A program made the translations under genes and the position numbers. Source: Aquabacterium soli (GTDB lineage: Bacteria > Pseudomonadota > Gammaproteobacteria > Burkholderiales > Burkholderiaceae_C). Taken from it: DNA of 64,000 nucleotides. The notes under the pieces are model-generated. The model worked only from the letters and a program-made list of their open reading frames with translations. It did not search any database and was not told the DNA's origin. Each line of letters starts with the position of its first letter. Position 1 is the first letter of the stretch. Where the stretch lies: NCBI RefSeq assembly GCF_003933735.1, contig NZ_RSED01000001.1:410704-474703 (forward strand), read 5' to 3'. Below are positions 32,303-40,297 of the stretch, one piece after another.

Positions 32303-33800
32303 ACCCGTTGCCCTGGCCACCACGCTGGTCACGCTGCTGAGCGCATGCTCGCTGGTGCCGACCTACCAGCGCCCGGCCTCTCCGGTGCCGCAGCAGTGGT
32401 CCACCGGGGATGCCAGCGCCGTGCCGGCCGAGGCCGCGCCCACGCTGATCAACTGGGAGGCCTACTTCCCTGATCAGCGCCTTCAATCGCTGATCCGCGC
32501 CTCGCTGGCCAACAACCGTGATCTGCGCGTGGCCGTGCTCAACATCGAGCAAACGCGAGCCCAGTACCAGATCCAGCGTGCCAGCCTGTTCCCGCAGGTG
32601 GGCGTGTCGCTCAGCGGCACGCGTGGCACGGCCACCAGTGCGCCTTACCCCGTCTATTCGTCCGTGAGCGGCGGCCTGTCGCTGTCGGCCTTCGAGATCG
32701 ACCTGTTCGGCCGCGTGCGTGCCTTGACGGATGCGGCGGCGGCCACCTTGCTGGCCACCGAAGAAGCCCGCAAGACCACGCAGATCAGCCTGATCGCCTC
32801 GGTGGCGAGCACTTGGTATGCCCTCTGGGCTGACCGCTGGCAGCTGGCGCTGGCCGAGCAGACCTTGCAGGCACGCGCCAGCTCGCTCAAGCTGCTGCAG
32901 CTCAAGTACGACAACGGTGTGCTCAACGAGCTGGAACTGCGCTCGGGCCAGTCGCTGGTCGAGGCCGCGCGCGTCAGCCGTGCCCAGGCCGATCGCCAAT
33001 ACCGGCAGGATCTGAACGCGCTGGCGCTGCTGGTTGGTCAGCAGGTGGATCCGGCAACGCTGCCTCCGGCACCCTCGTTGGGTGATCGCCCCTTGGATGA
33101 TGTCGATGCCATTCCGCGCCTGGGTGGCGACTCGTTGTGGCCGGCCCTGGCCGAGCTGCCCGTGGGTCTGCCCTCGCAGGTGCTGCTGGCCCGGCCGGAC
33201 ATCACCCAGGCCGAGCAGCAGCTGATCGCGGCCAACGCCAACATCGGTGCGGCCCGCGCGGCCATGTTCCCCAGCATTTCGCTGACAGGCAATGCTGGCC
33301 GCGTCAGCAACTCGCTCTCGGGCCTGTTCGACGATGGCCGAAGAAGCTGGGGCGTGACCGGTTCGCTGCTGGCGCCCATCTTCGACATGGGCCGCACGCG
33401 CGCGGGTGTCGAGGTGGCCCAGGCCAGCCGTGACATCGCCGTGGCCCAGTACGAGAAGGCCCTGCAGAGCGCCTTCCGCGAGGTGTCCGATGCCCTGGTG
33501 TCGCGTGACACCTATGGCGAGCAGGCCCAGGCCCAGCAGGCACAGGCTGATGCCGAGACCGATCGTCTGCGTCTGTCGGCCCTGCGTTACCGCAGTGGGG
33601 TGGCCAGCCAGCTTGATCTGCTGGATGCACAGCGCAGCCTGTTCGCGGCGCAGCAGTCGTTGATCCAGGCTCAACTGGCACGCCAGCAGGCCAACATCAC
33701 CTTGTTCAAGACGCTGGGTGGTGGTTGGGACCAGAACACGGCGACAACGGTGCCTGCGAGTGCTGCGGGCGGCGCTTCTGCGGCTGGCTCTGCATCCTGA
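32286..33800 (+). CDS. Outer-membrane efflux channel lipoprotein (OprM/NodT type)
   Basis: A 504-residue TolC-superfamily channel. It has a lipoprotein signal (TLLSACSLVPTYQRP), then two OEP repeats with long helices, for example LASVASTWYALWADRW and QYEKALQSAFREVSDALVSR, and the classic phrases DLFGRVRALTDAA and LIAANANIGAARAAMFPSI. It completes the tripartite pump. The start overlaps the permease stop by 17 bases, so translation is coupled. The C-terminus is a short Ala/Gly/Ser tail. Confidence 0.95.
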   Translation: MIRMLKPVALATTLVTLLSACSLVPTYQRPASPVPQQWSTGDASAVPAEAAPTLINWEAYFPDQRLQSLIRASLANNRDLRVAVLNIEQTRAQYQIQRASLFPQVGVSLSGTRGTATSAPYPVYSSVSGGLSLSAFEIDLFGRVRALTDAAAATLLATEEARKTTQISLIASVASTWYALWADRWQLALAEQTLQARASSLKLLQLKYDNGVLNELELRSGQSLVEAARVSRAQADRQYRQDLNALALLVGQQVDPATLPPAPSLGDRPLDDVDAIPRLGGDSLWPALAELPVGLPSQVLLARPDITQAEQQLIAANANIGAARAAMFPSISLTGNAGRVSNSLSGLFDDGRRSWGVTGSLLAPIFDMGRTRAGVEVAQASRDIAVAQYEKALQSAFREVSDALVSRDTYGEQAQAQQAQADAETDRLRLSALRYRSGVASQLDLLDAQRSLFAAQQSLIQAQLARQQANITLFKTLGGGWDQNTATTVPASAAGGASAAGSAS

Positions 33801-33824
33801 GCGGGTTGTTGATGCTTGCGATGG

Positions 33825-33854
33825 GTTGAGCGCTCTCACGCCAAGACGCTCAAC
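33825..33854. terminator. Weak hairpin between convergent oprM-like and sapC genes
   Basis: GTTGAGCG and CGCTCAAC form a perfect 8-bp stem around a 14-base loop in the 71-base convergent gap. There is no T-run on either side, so a terminator role is only possible. Confidence 0.35.
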
Positions 33855-33871
33855 GCCCCGCAGGCAGAGAA

Positions 33872-34600
33872 TCAGTTCGCCAGCTTGCGCGTCAGCCGCA
33901 CGCCCAGTTTGCTCACATTGTTCAACGACAGCAGATGCGCATGGATCCAGCCCAGCGCACCGCTGGTGAACAGCTCCTGCACCACCTCGGGCGCCAGCTG
34001 ACGCAGCTTGTCCTCGTCGACCACCTTGAAGCCATTGAGGTTCAGGTGTTGCTCACCCAGCTTGAAATCGATGTTGCGCTCGACCAGCAGGCCCAGCTCG
34101 TGCAGGCGCTTGGCAAACAGCGTGGTGCGCTGCATGTCGTTGTGAAAATCCAGCAGGAACTTCTGCAACTGCTGCAGATAGGGGGTGTCCTTGCCTTCGG
34201 CGGTGAACAAGGCTTCGCCATCGCTGCCATTCAGGCCATCGAAGCTTTCGTCCACGCACACCGTGAGCTGGTCGCTGCCCGGCTGTTCCGCCAGCACGAA
34301 GGGGTAGCGGCGGATGAAGGCCGGCAGGTAGCTGTGCGGATCCCAGCGGCCCTCGGCGTCGATGTAGAGGTTTTCCTTGTCGCGCAGGCCCACCACCGAC
34401 ACCATCGTGTGCTGGTCACCCGAGGCAACGAACACGCAGGGCAGGTCGAGCGCGGCCAGCGGCAGCTCGGTCACGGCCATCAGCAGCGAGTTGGTCTCGC
34501 GTGCGAAGGCCAGGTGTTGACCGCTGGCCTTCACGCGCAGCGAGCGGTGCTGGTCCCGGTTGACCGGTGTCAGCTTCTGGTACATCAGCATGGTTTTCAT
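33872..34600 (-). CDS. SapC family protein
   Basis: A 242-residue protein matching the SapC family in ends and internal phrases: YQKLTPVNRDQHRSLRV near the N-terminus, ALDLPCVFVASGDQHTMVSV, YIDAEGRWDPHSYLPAFIRR with YPFVLA, and QQLQKFLLDFHNDMQRT. The name comes from an S-layer-linked locus in Campylobacter; the biochemical role is unclear. There is no signal peptide. It is divergent from ubiA across 86 bases and convergent with the efflux operon, so it probably forms a single-gene unit. Confidence 0.88.
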   Translation of the reverse strand: MKTMLMYQKLTPVNRDQHRSLRVKASGQHLAFARETNSLLMAVTELPLAALDLPCVFVASGDQHTMVSVVGLRDKENLYIDAEGRWDPHSYLPAFIRRYPFVLAEQPGSDQLTVCVDESFDGLNGSDGEALFTAEGKDTPYLQQLQKFLLDFHNDMQRTTLFAKRLHELGLLVERNIDFKLGEQHLNLNGFKVVDEDKLRQLAPEVVQELFTSGALGWIHAHLLSLNNVSKLGVRLTRKLAN

Positions 34601-34674
34601 GGCGTGATCCTGTGCGATTGGTTCTGAATGGGTGCAATGCTGCGCAGCATAGCGCGTGACGATGTCGCGCTTGC

Positions 34675-34680
34675 GATAAT
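34675..34680 (+). promoter_or_regulatory. Possible -10 element of ubiA
   Basis: GATAAT in the context TTGCGATAATGCC. A transcript would start close to the GTG at 34687, leaving little or no leader. No clear -35 is visible. Confidence 0.35.
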
Positions 34681-34686
34681 GCCAGC

Positions 34687-35595
34687 GTGAACAGCATGAC
34701 CCAGCCCCTGCCCGTCAAAGCGCGCCTGGCGCTCTACCTGGACCTGATCCGCTGGAACCGGCCGCAAGGCTGGTTGCTGCTGCTGTGGCCCACGCTGGCC
34801 GCGCTGTGGCTGGCCGCGCGGGGCTTCCCAGGTTGGCACTTGCTGGCGGTGTTCGCGCTGGGCACGGTGCTGATGCGCAGCGCCGGCTGCACGGTCAACG
34901 ACGTGGCCGATCGGGATTTCGACAAGCACGTCAAACGCACGGCCCAGCGGCCCATCACCAGCGGGCGCATTTCCGTGAAAGAGGCGCTGATGGTGGGCCT
35001 GGTGCTCACGATGGTGTCATTTGCGTTGGTGCTCACCACCAATGTGCCCACCATCGCCTGGTCGTTCGGCGCTTTGGGCGTGACGGTGCTTTATCCCTTC
35101 ACCAAGCGCTTCTTCGCCATGCCGCAGGCGGTGCTGGGCGTGGCCTTCAGCTTCGGCATTCCCATGGCGTACACCGCCACCCGGGGGCATGTGCCGGCCG
35201 AGGCCTGGTGGCTGGTCGTGGGCAACCTGGGCTGGGTGCTGGCCTATGACACCGAGTACGCCATGGTCGACCGAGACGACGATCTCAGGCTCGGCATGCG
35301 CACATCCGCGATCACCTTGGGTCGCTTCGATGTGATTGGCGTGGCCTTGTTCTACGGCACCTGCATCGCGTGCTGGGCGCAGGTCGGACGGCTGGCCGGG
35401 CTCGGCCCCGTGTACTGGGTGGCGATGGCCGTGGCGGCTGGACAGGCGGGCTGGCACGTGTGGATGATCCGCACGCGCCAGCGAGACGATTGCTTCGCTG
35501 CCTTTCGCATGAACCATTGGTTGGGGTTCACGGTGTTCGCTGGCGTGCTGGGCAATGAGGTGCTGGGGCGGGTGTTGGGGCGGCTCGGCGGCTGA
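34687..35595 (+). CDS. ubiA: 4-hydroxybenzoate octaprenyltransferase
   Basis: A 302-residue (GTG 34687) or 299-residue (ATG 34696) inner-membrane prenyltransferase with about eight membrane helices. It joins a polyprenyl chain to 4-hydroxybenzoate in ubiquinone synthesis. Both Asp-rich motifs are present: [19 protein letters not shown], and [19 protein letters not shown]. The N-terminal [20 protein letters not shown] is typical for UbiA. No ubiC lies next to it. The start is uncertain because neither codon has a strong Shine-Dalgarno. Confidence 0.95.
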   Translation: MNSMTQPLPVKARLALYLDLIRWNRPQGWLLLLWPTLAALWLAARGFPGWHLLAVFALGTVLMRSAGCTVNDVADRDFDKHVKRTAQRPITSGRISVKEALMVGLVLTMVSFALVLTTNVPTIAWSFGALGVTVLYPFTKRFFAMPQAVLGVAFSFGIPMAYTATRGHVPAEAWWLVVGNLGWVLAYDTEYAMVDRDDDLRLGMRTSAITLGRFDVIGVALFYGTCIACWAQVGRLAGLGPVYWVAMAVAAGQAGWHVWMIRTRQRDDCFAAFRMNHWLGFTVFAGVLGNEVLGRVLGRLGG

Positions 35596-35619
35596 CCAAG
35601 CGCGGGCTGCCCCTCTGCA

Positions 35620-36453
35620 TCAGCGTCCGAACTCGTCGCCTAACTCACCCGCGCGCTTCTGCGCGGCCCGCATCGCTTCGATGAAGCTGGCCTTCACGCC
35701 GGCGTTTTCCAGCGTGGTCAGCGCGGCGTAGGTGGTGCCGCCCTTGGATGTGACCTTCTCGCGCAGGGTGGCCGGGCTGTCCTCCGACTGGCTGGCCAGA
35801 GAGGTGGCGCCGGCGAAGGTGGCCAGGGCCAGCACGCGGCCTTGCTCGGGGCTCAGGCCCATGTCGGCGGCGGCCTGCACCATGGCTTCGATGAAATAGA
35901 AGACGTAAGCGGGGCCCGAGCCCGACAGCGCCGTCACGGCATCCAGATCGGATTCCTGACCCACCCACAGCGCCTGGCCGGTGGGTCTTACCAGCGCCTC
36001 GATGGCCGCTCGTTCGGCATCCGTGACCTGGGCCCGCGCAAACAGGCCGGTGATGCCCTGCCCGACCAGGGCCGGGGTGTTCGGCATGGCTCGGGCAATG
36101 CGCTGGGTGCCCAGCAGGCGGGCCATGTCCTCGGTGCGCAGGCCGGCCATCACGCTGTAGTGCAGGGCCTGGGTGGCCAGCGCGGCGGTGCTGGCGGCCG
36201 CGTCCTTGAACTGCTGCGGCTTGACCGCCCACACCACCAGGCTGGCGGCGCGCAGGGCTTCGTCTGGCGCGGCCTGGGTGCGCAGACCCTGGGTGGCCAG
36301 GCGCTCGCGGGCGGCCTCGCCCGGGTCCACGACCAGGATGGAGCCGGGCGAGCGGCCCTGGCGCAGCAGCCCGCCGATGATGGCGGAAGCCATGTTGCCG
36401 CCGCCGATGAAGGCGATCAGTTCGAAGGATGTCGGGGTCGAAGAGGTGCTCAT
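35620..36453 (-). CDS. proC: Pyrroline-5-carboxylate reductase
   Basis: A 277-residue NAD(P)H-dependent enzyme that makes L-proline from 1-pyrroline-5-carboxylate. The Rossmann motif is IAFIGGGNMASAIIGGLL (about 12-30), followed by VVWAVKPQQFKD. The C-terminal dimer domain has LSGSGPAYVFYFIEAMVQA and SKGGTTYAALTTLENAGVK, both family signatures. It lies 34 bases after yggS on the same strand. The yggS-proC pairing is common in bacteria and fits shared transcription. Confidence 0.96.
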   Translation of the reverse strand: MSTSSTPTSFELIAFIGGGNMASAIIGGLLRQGRSPGSILVVDPGEAARERLATQGLRTQAAPDEALRAASLVVWAVKPQQFKDAAASTAALATQALHYSVMAGLRTEDMARLLGTQRIARAMPNTPALVGQGITGLFARAQVTDAERAAIEALVRPTGQALWVGQESDLDAVTALSGSGPAYVFYFIEAMVQAAADMGLSPEQGRVLALATFAGATSLASQSEDSPATLREKVTSKGGTTYAALTTLENAGVKASFIEAMRAAQKRAGELGDEFGR

Positions 36454-36487
36454 GGGGCGAAATGATAGGCCCCGCTGCAGGGCAGGC

Positions 36488-37180
36488 TCAGCGCCCCCCG
36501 AAGATCGCCGTGCCCACCCGCACCATCGTGGCGCCCTCGGCGATGGCGGCCTCCAGGTCGGCGCTCATGCCCATCGAGAGGGTGTCCAGGGGCAGCCCCT
36601 CGGCGCGCAGGCTGTCGAACAGGGTCTTGAGCCCGTGATGGGCGGCGTGCTGGGCTCTTTCATCTGGCGAGGGCGCGGGCAGGGCCATCAGGCCGCGCAG
36701 GCGCAGGCGGGGCAGGGCGTCGATCGCCCGGACCAGGTCAGGCACCTCGGTCGGGGCTGCGCCGCTCTTGCTCTCTTCTCCGCTGGTGTTGACCTGAACC
36801 AACACATTGAGCGGCGGCAGGTGGGCCGGCCGCTGCTCGCTCAGGCGCTGGGCGATCTTCAATCGGTCCACGCTGTGCACCCAGTCGAAACGCTCGGCCA
36901 CGGGCCGTGTCTTGTTGCTCTGCAGGGGGCCGATCAGGTGCCATTCCAGAGCTTGTCCCCCGCTGGCACGGGCGTCGGCCAGGGCGTCCATCTTGTCCAG
37001 GGCCTCTTGCACGTAGTTCTCACCGAAGCGGAACTGGCCCCAGGCGGCGGCCTCGCGGACGGCGTCCGCGCCGAAGGTTTTGGCAACGGCCAGCAGCAAA
37101 ACCGCGTCCGACGGCCTGTCGGCAGCGGCACAGGCCAGCTTGATCCGGTTCGACACGAGTTGTAGGTTGTGGGAGATCAT
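36488..37180 (-). CDS. yggS: PLP homeostasis protein, YggS/PROSC family
   Basis: A 230-residue pyridoxal-phosphate-binding protein with no enzyme activity known for the family; it buffers PLP. The PLP lysine is in LLLAVAKTFGADAV (about residue 33). Other signatures are FGENYVQEALDK, WHLIGPLQSNK, VNTSGEESKSGA, and LSMGMSADLEAAIAEGATMV with the final VRVGTAIFG. ATG 37180 gives the usual YggS N-terminus. It is divergent from pilT with a 47-base gap, the same yggS/pilT arrangement seen in many gammaproteobacteria and betaproteobacteria. Confidence 0.95.
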   Translation of the reverse strand: MISHNLQLVSNRIKLACAAADRPSDAVLLLAVAKTFGADAVREAAAWGQFRFGENYVQEALDKMDALADARASGGQALEWHLIGPLQSNKTRPVAERFDWVHSVDRLKIAQRLSEQRPAHLPPLNVLVQVNTSGEESKSGAAPTEVPDLVRAIDALPRLRLRGLMALPAPSPDERAQHAAHHGLKTLFDSLRAEGLPLDTLSMGMSADLEAAIAEGATMVRVGTAIFGGR

Positions 37181-37183
37181 CGC

Positions 37184-37189
37184 GATAAT
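37184..37189 (+). promoter_or_regulatory. Possible -10 element of pilT
   Basis: GATAAT in the context CGCGATAATGGGC, in the 47-base gap between yggS and pilT. A start near 37196 would leave a leader of about 32 bases. No clear -35 is visible. Confidence 0.4.
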
Positions 37190-37227
37190 GGGCTGATCAA
37201 TGTGGACGTCAGTCAGGCCAATCATCC

Positions 37228-38271
37228 ATGGATATCACCCAACTGCTCGCGTTTTCGGTCAAGAACAAGGCATCCGACCTGCATCTGTCGGCCGGTCTGC
37301 CTCCCATGATCCGCGTCCATGGCGACGTGCGCCGCATCAATGTGGATCCACTGGACCACAAGGCGGTGCACGACATGGTGTACGACATCATGAACGATGC
37401 CCAGCGCAAGGCCTACGAAGAAACGCTGGAATGCGATTTCTCCTTCGAGATCCAGGGCCTGGCGCGCTTTCGGGTCAACGCCTTCAACCACAACCGGGGT
37501 TCGGGCGCGGTCTTTCGGACCATTCCCAGCAAGATCCTGACACTGGAGCAGCTCAACGCGCCCAAGGTGTTCGCCGAGCTGGCGCTCAAGCCGCGCGGCC
37601 TGGTGCTGGTTACCGGTCCCACCGGCTCCGGCAAATCCACCACACTGGCCGGCATGGTGAATCACCTGAACGAATCCGAGTACGGCCACATCCTCACGGT
37701 GGAAGACCCGATCGAGTTCGTGCACGAATCCAAGAAGTGCCTGATCAACCAGCGCGAGGTGGGACCGCACACGCTCAGCTTCTCCAATGCCCTGCGCTCG
37801 GCCCTTCGCGAGGATCCTGACTGCATCCTGGTGGGTGAATTGCGGGATCTGGAGACCATCCGACTGGCCCTGACCGCCGCCGAAACAGGCCATCTGGTGT
37901 TCGGCACCCTGCACACCTCCAGCGCCGCCAAGACCATCGACCGCGTGGTCGACGTGTTCCCGGCTGCCGAGAAAGACATGGTTCGCGCCATGCTTTCCGA
38001 ATCGCTGCAAGCTGTGATCTCGCAGACGCTGTGCAAGACCAAGGACGGGGCCGGCCGCGTGGCCGCCCACGAGATCATGATCGGCACCTCGGCCATCCGC
38101 AACCTGATCCGCGAGAACAAGATCGCCCAGATGTACTCGTCCATTCAGACCGGCAACAACATCGGCATGCAGACGCTGGACCAGAACCTGACCGATCTGG
38201 TCCGCCGCAACGTGATTTCGGCGTCGGAAGCCCGGGCCAAGGCCAAGTTCCCAGAGAATTTCCCGGGCTGA
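37228..38271 (+). CDS. pilT: Type IV pilus retraction ATPase PilT
   Basis: A 347-residue hexameric ATPase that pulls back type IV pili for twitching motility. It starts MDITQLLAFSVKNKASDLHLS, a PilT hallmark. Walker A is VTGPTGSGKSTT, the Asp box is TVEDPIEFVHE, Walker B is ILVGELRDLETI and the His box is GHLVFGTLHTSSAAKTIDRV. The C-terminal helices contain AIRNLIRENK, with QTLDQNL further on. It is followed by a CNB-fold gene and pilU on the same strand. Confidence 0.97.
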   Translation: MDITQLLAFSVKNKASDLHLSAGLPPMIRVHGDVRRINVDPLDHKAVHDMVYDIMNDAQRKAYEETLECDFSFEIQGLARFRVNAFNHNRGSGAVFRTIPSKILTLEQLNAPKVFAELALKPRGLVLVTGPTGSGKSTTLAGMVNHLNESEYGHILTVEDPIEFVHESKKCLINQREVGPHTLSFSNALRSALREDPDCILVGELRDLETIRLALTAAETGHLVFGTLHTSSAAKTIDRVVDVFPAAEKDMVRAMLSESLQAVISQTLCKTKDGAGRVAAHEIMIGTSAIRNLIRENKIAQMYSSIQTGNNIGMQTLDQNLTDLVRRNVISASEARAKAKFPENFPG

Positions 38272-38343
38272 TCTCAGGCATCGAAGAACAAAGCGCGGCG
38301 GCAGCGACCGCGCCAGGGCGATTGCCCGCCACCGGGAGAAAGA

Positions 38344-38994
38344 ATGAAAAAGAGCTTGTTCGACCGCATCATCGGCGTGGCCACCGGCACGGAAGGCCGG
38401 TCGCCCGCGGCGGACGATCCCGGCTTTTTCGCCACCCAGTTCATGGACCGGCCCGAGACCACGCGGGCCAAGTCGGGCTGGACGGCACGGGCCCTGGCGG
38501 TGGGCGCCCACGCGTTCTCCAGCGATGAAGGCTTCAAGGCGCTTGAAGAGGCCTGGGGCGGGGATCACTTCTTCGCAGCCCTGGACCGGGGCGAGCGCAA
38601 GAAACTGGCCGCCGCGATGGATTTCGTCACGGTGCCCGCCGGGCGCGAAGTGATCGTGCAAGAGGAAAAGGGTGACTATGCCCTGGTGGTGCTGCAGGGG
38701 GTCGTCGCGGTGGACCGTGCGCAGCCGGCGGGTGGACGGGCGCGTCTGGCCGAAGCGCGTGAAGGCGATCTGCTGGGAGAGATGTCTCTGCTGGACGCGG
38801 GCTCGCGCTTTGCTTCCTGTCTCACGCTCAGCCCCTGCAAGCTGGCGGTGCTCACCACCGAAGCGCTGGACGATCTGTCCATTGAAGAGCCCCGCGTCGG
38901 CATGGCCGTGATGGCCTCGGTGGCCAGGCGGCTGTCCTTGCGCACTCGGCAGCTCAGCGGCAGACTGGGGGCCTTGCTGGTCACCGGTGGCTGA
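38344..38994 (+). CDS. Cyclic-nucleotide-binding-fold protein between pilT and pilU
   Basis: A 216-residue protein. The C-terminal half (about 75-205) is a cNMP-binding beta-roll: LAAAMDFVTVPAGREVIVQE, then GDYALVVLQGVVAVDR, with REGDLLGEMSLLDAGSRFAS at the phosphate-binding-cassette position. That cassette keeps GEMSLLD and Arg. No DNA-binding domain follows, so it is not a Crp-type transcription factor. The N-terminal 70 residues are unassigned. GGGAG upstream fixes ATG 38344. Position between pilT and pilU suggests a nucleotide-responsive regulator of pilus motors; this arrangement is common in Burkholderiales as far as I recall. Confidence 0.85.
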   Translation: MKKSLFDRIIGVATGTEGRSPAADDPGFFATQFMDRPETTRAKSGWTARALAVGAHAFSSDEGFKALEEAWGGDHFFAALDRGERKKLAAAMDFVTVPAGREVIVQEEKGDYALVVLQGVVAVDRAQPAGGRARLAEAREGDLLGEMSLLDAGSRFASCLTLSPCKLAVLTTEALDDLSIEEPRVGMAVMASVARRLSLRTRQLSGRLGALLVTGG

Positions 38995-39085
38995 CGGCAG
39001 GACAGGCTTGGGGTAAACCTCAGCCTGGCAGGCCAGCGGCCCGATTTCCAATACACATCGATTCAATCAGTTCAGGATTCCCGCC

Positions 39086-40222
39086 ATGGAACGCGATCAG
39101 GCCTCCAAATTCATCAACGATCTGCTCAAGCTGTTGATCGCCCGAGGCGGCTCCGACCTGTTCCTCACGGCCGATTTCCCGCCGGCCATCAAGGTCGATG
39201 GCAAGGTGACCAAGGTGTCTCCACAGCCCATGACCTCGCAGCACACGCTGGCGCTGGCCCGGTCGATCATGAACGACAAGCAGGCCGCCGAGTTCGAGCG
39301 CACCAAGGAGTGCAACTTCGCCATCGCGCCAGGCGGGGTGGGGCGCTTCCGTGTCAATGCCTTCATCCAGCAGGGCAATGTGGGTCTGGTGCTGCGGGTG
39401 ATCCCGGCGCAACTGCCCACGGTTGATGGCATGGGTCTGCCGCAGATCCTGAAGGACGTGGTGCTGACCAAGCGCGGCCTGGTGATCTTGGTGGGCGCCA
39501 CCGGCTCCGGCAAGTCGACCACGCTGGCCGCCATGGTCGACCACCGCAACGAGCACACCTACGGCCATATCATCACCATCGAGGACCCGGTGGAGTTCGT
39601 GCACCCGCACAAGAACTGCATCGTCACCCAGCGCGAGGTTGGCATCGACACCGACGGCTGGGAGATCGCGCTCAAGAACACGTTGCGCCAGGCGCCAGAT
39701 GTGATCCTGATGGGCGAAATCCGCGACCGCGAGACCATGGAACACGCCGTGGCCTTCGCCGAAACCGGCCACCTGTGCCTGGCCACCCTGCATGCCAACA
39801 GCGCCAACCAGGCGCTGGACCGCATCATCAACTTCTTCCCCGAGGAGCGCCGCGCTCAGTTGCTGATGGACCTGTCGCTCAACCTCCGTGGCCTGATTTC
39901 GCAGCGCCTGGTGCCGCGCCAGGAAGGCAAGGGCCGCGCCGCCGCGGTCGAGATCCTGCTCAACACCCCCTTGATCAGCGACCTGATCTTCAAGGGCGAG
40001 GTGGGCGAGATCAAGGAGATCATGAAGAAGTCGCGCGAACTGGGCATGCAGACTTTCGACCAGGCGCTGTTCGACCTGTACGAGGGCAACTACATCACCT
40101 TCGAGGACGCGCTGCGCAATGCCGACTCGGTCAACGACCTGCGCCTGCAGATCAAGCTCAACAGCCAGCGCGCGCGCAACACCGACCTGGGCGCGGGCAC
40201 CGAGCACCTCAAGATCGTCTGA
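39086..40222 (+). CDS. pilU: PilT-like pilus retraction ATPase PilU
   Basis: A 378-residue PilT paralogue. The N-terminus is FINDLLKLLIARGGSDLFLT, a PilU signature that differs from PilT. Walker A is LVGATGSGKSTTL, the Asp box is TIEDPVEFVHPHKN, Walker B is VILMGEIRDRETME, and the His box is GHLCLATLHANSANQALDRI. PilU helps PilT to retract pili under load. The gene is followed by a strong terminator at 40269. The C-terminus extends beyond PilT (LRLQIKLNSQRARNTDLG), as is normal for PilU. Confidence 0.96.
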   Translation: MERDQASKFINDLLKLLIARGGSDLFLTADFPPAIKVDGKVTKVSPQPMTSQHTLALARSIMNDKQAAEFERTKECNFAIAPGGVGRFRVNAFIQQGNVGLVLRVIPAQLPTVDGMGLPQILKDVVLTKRGLVILVGATGSGKSTTLAAMVDHRNEHTYGHIITIEDPVEFVHPHKNCIVTQREVGIDTDGWEIALKNTLRQAPDVILMGEIRDRETMEHAVAFAETGHLCLATLHANSANQALDRIINFFPEERRAQLLMDLSLNLRGLISQRLVPRQEGKGRAAAVEILLNTPLISDLIFKGEVGEIKEIMKKSRELGMQTFDQALFDLYEGNYITFEDALRNADSVNDLRLQIKLNSQRARNTDLGAGTEHLKIV

Positions 40223-40261
40223 TCGCAACGGCGCTGTTCAGGCGCGCCGCTTGGCGACTGC

Positions 40262-40267
40262 GACAAT
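40262..40267 (+). promoter_or_regulatory. Possible -10 element of the dehydrogenase gene at 40298
   Basis: GACAAT in the context TGCGACAATGGGC, directly before the terminator stem at 40269. A start near 40274 would lie inside the left arm of that stem. Confidence 0.4.
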
Positions 40268-40268
40268 G

Positions 40269-40296
40269 GGCCCCTGTCCGACACAGGGGCCTTTTT
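40269..40296 (+). terminator. Intrinsic terminator after pilU, overlapping the next gene's leader
   Basis: GGCCCCTGT-CCGAC-ACAGGGGCC is a perfect 9-bp stem followed by TTTTT. The T-run ends 1 base before ATG 40298. The right arm contains AGGGG, the only good Shine-Dalgarno match for that ATG. Confidence 0.9.
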
Positions 40297-40297
40297 C

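Noticed and set aside
29546..32332. 928-codon open frame antisense to the RND permease
   Set aside because: It is His/Gln/Arg-rich low-complexity sequence, a mirror of the permease gene. No signal, domain or ribosome site supports it.
37222..39066. 614-codon open frame antisense to pilT and the CNB gene
   Set aside because: It spans two well-supported plus-strand genes and has shadow composition.
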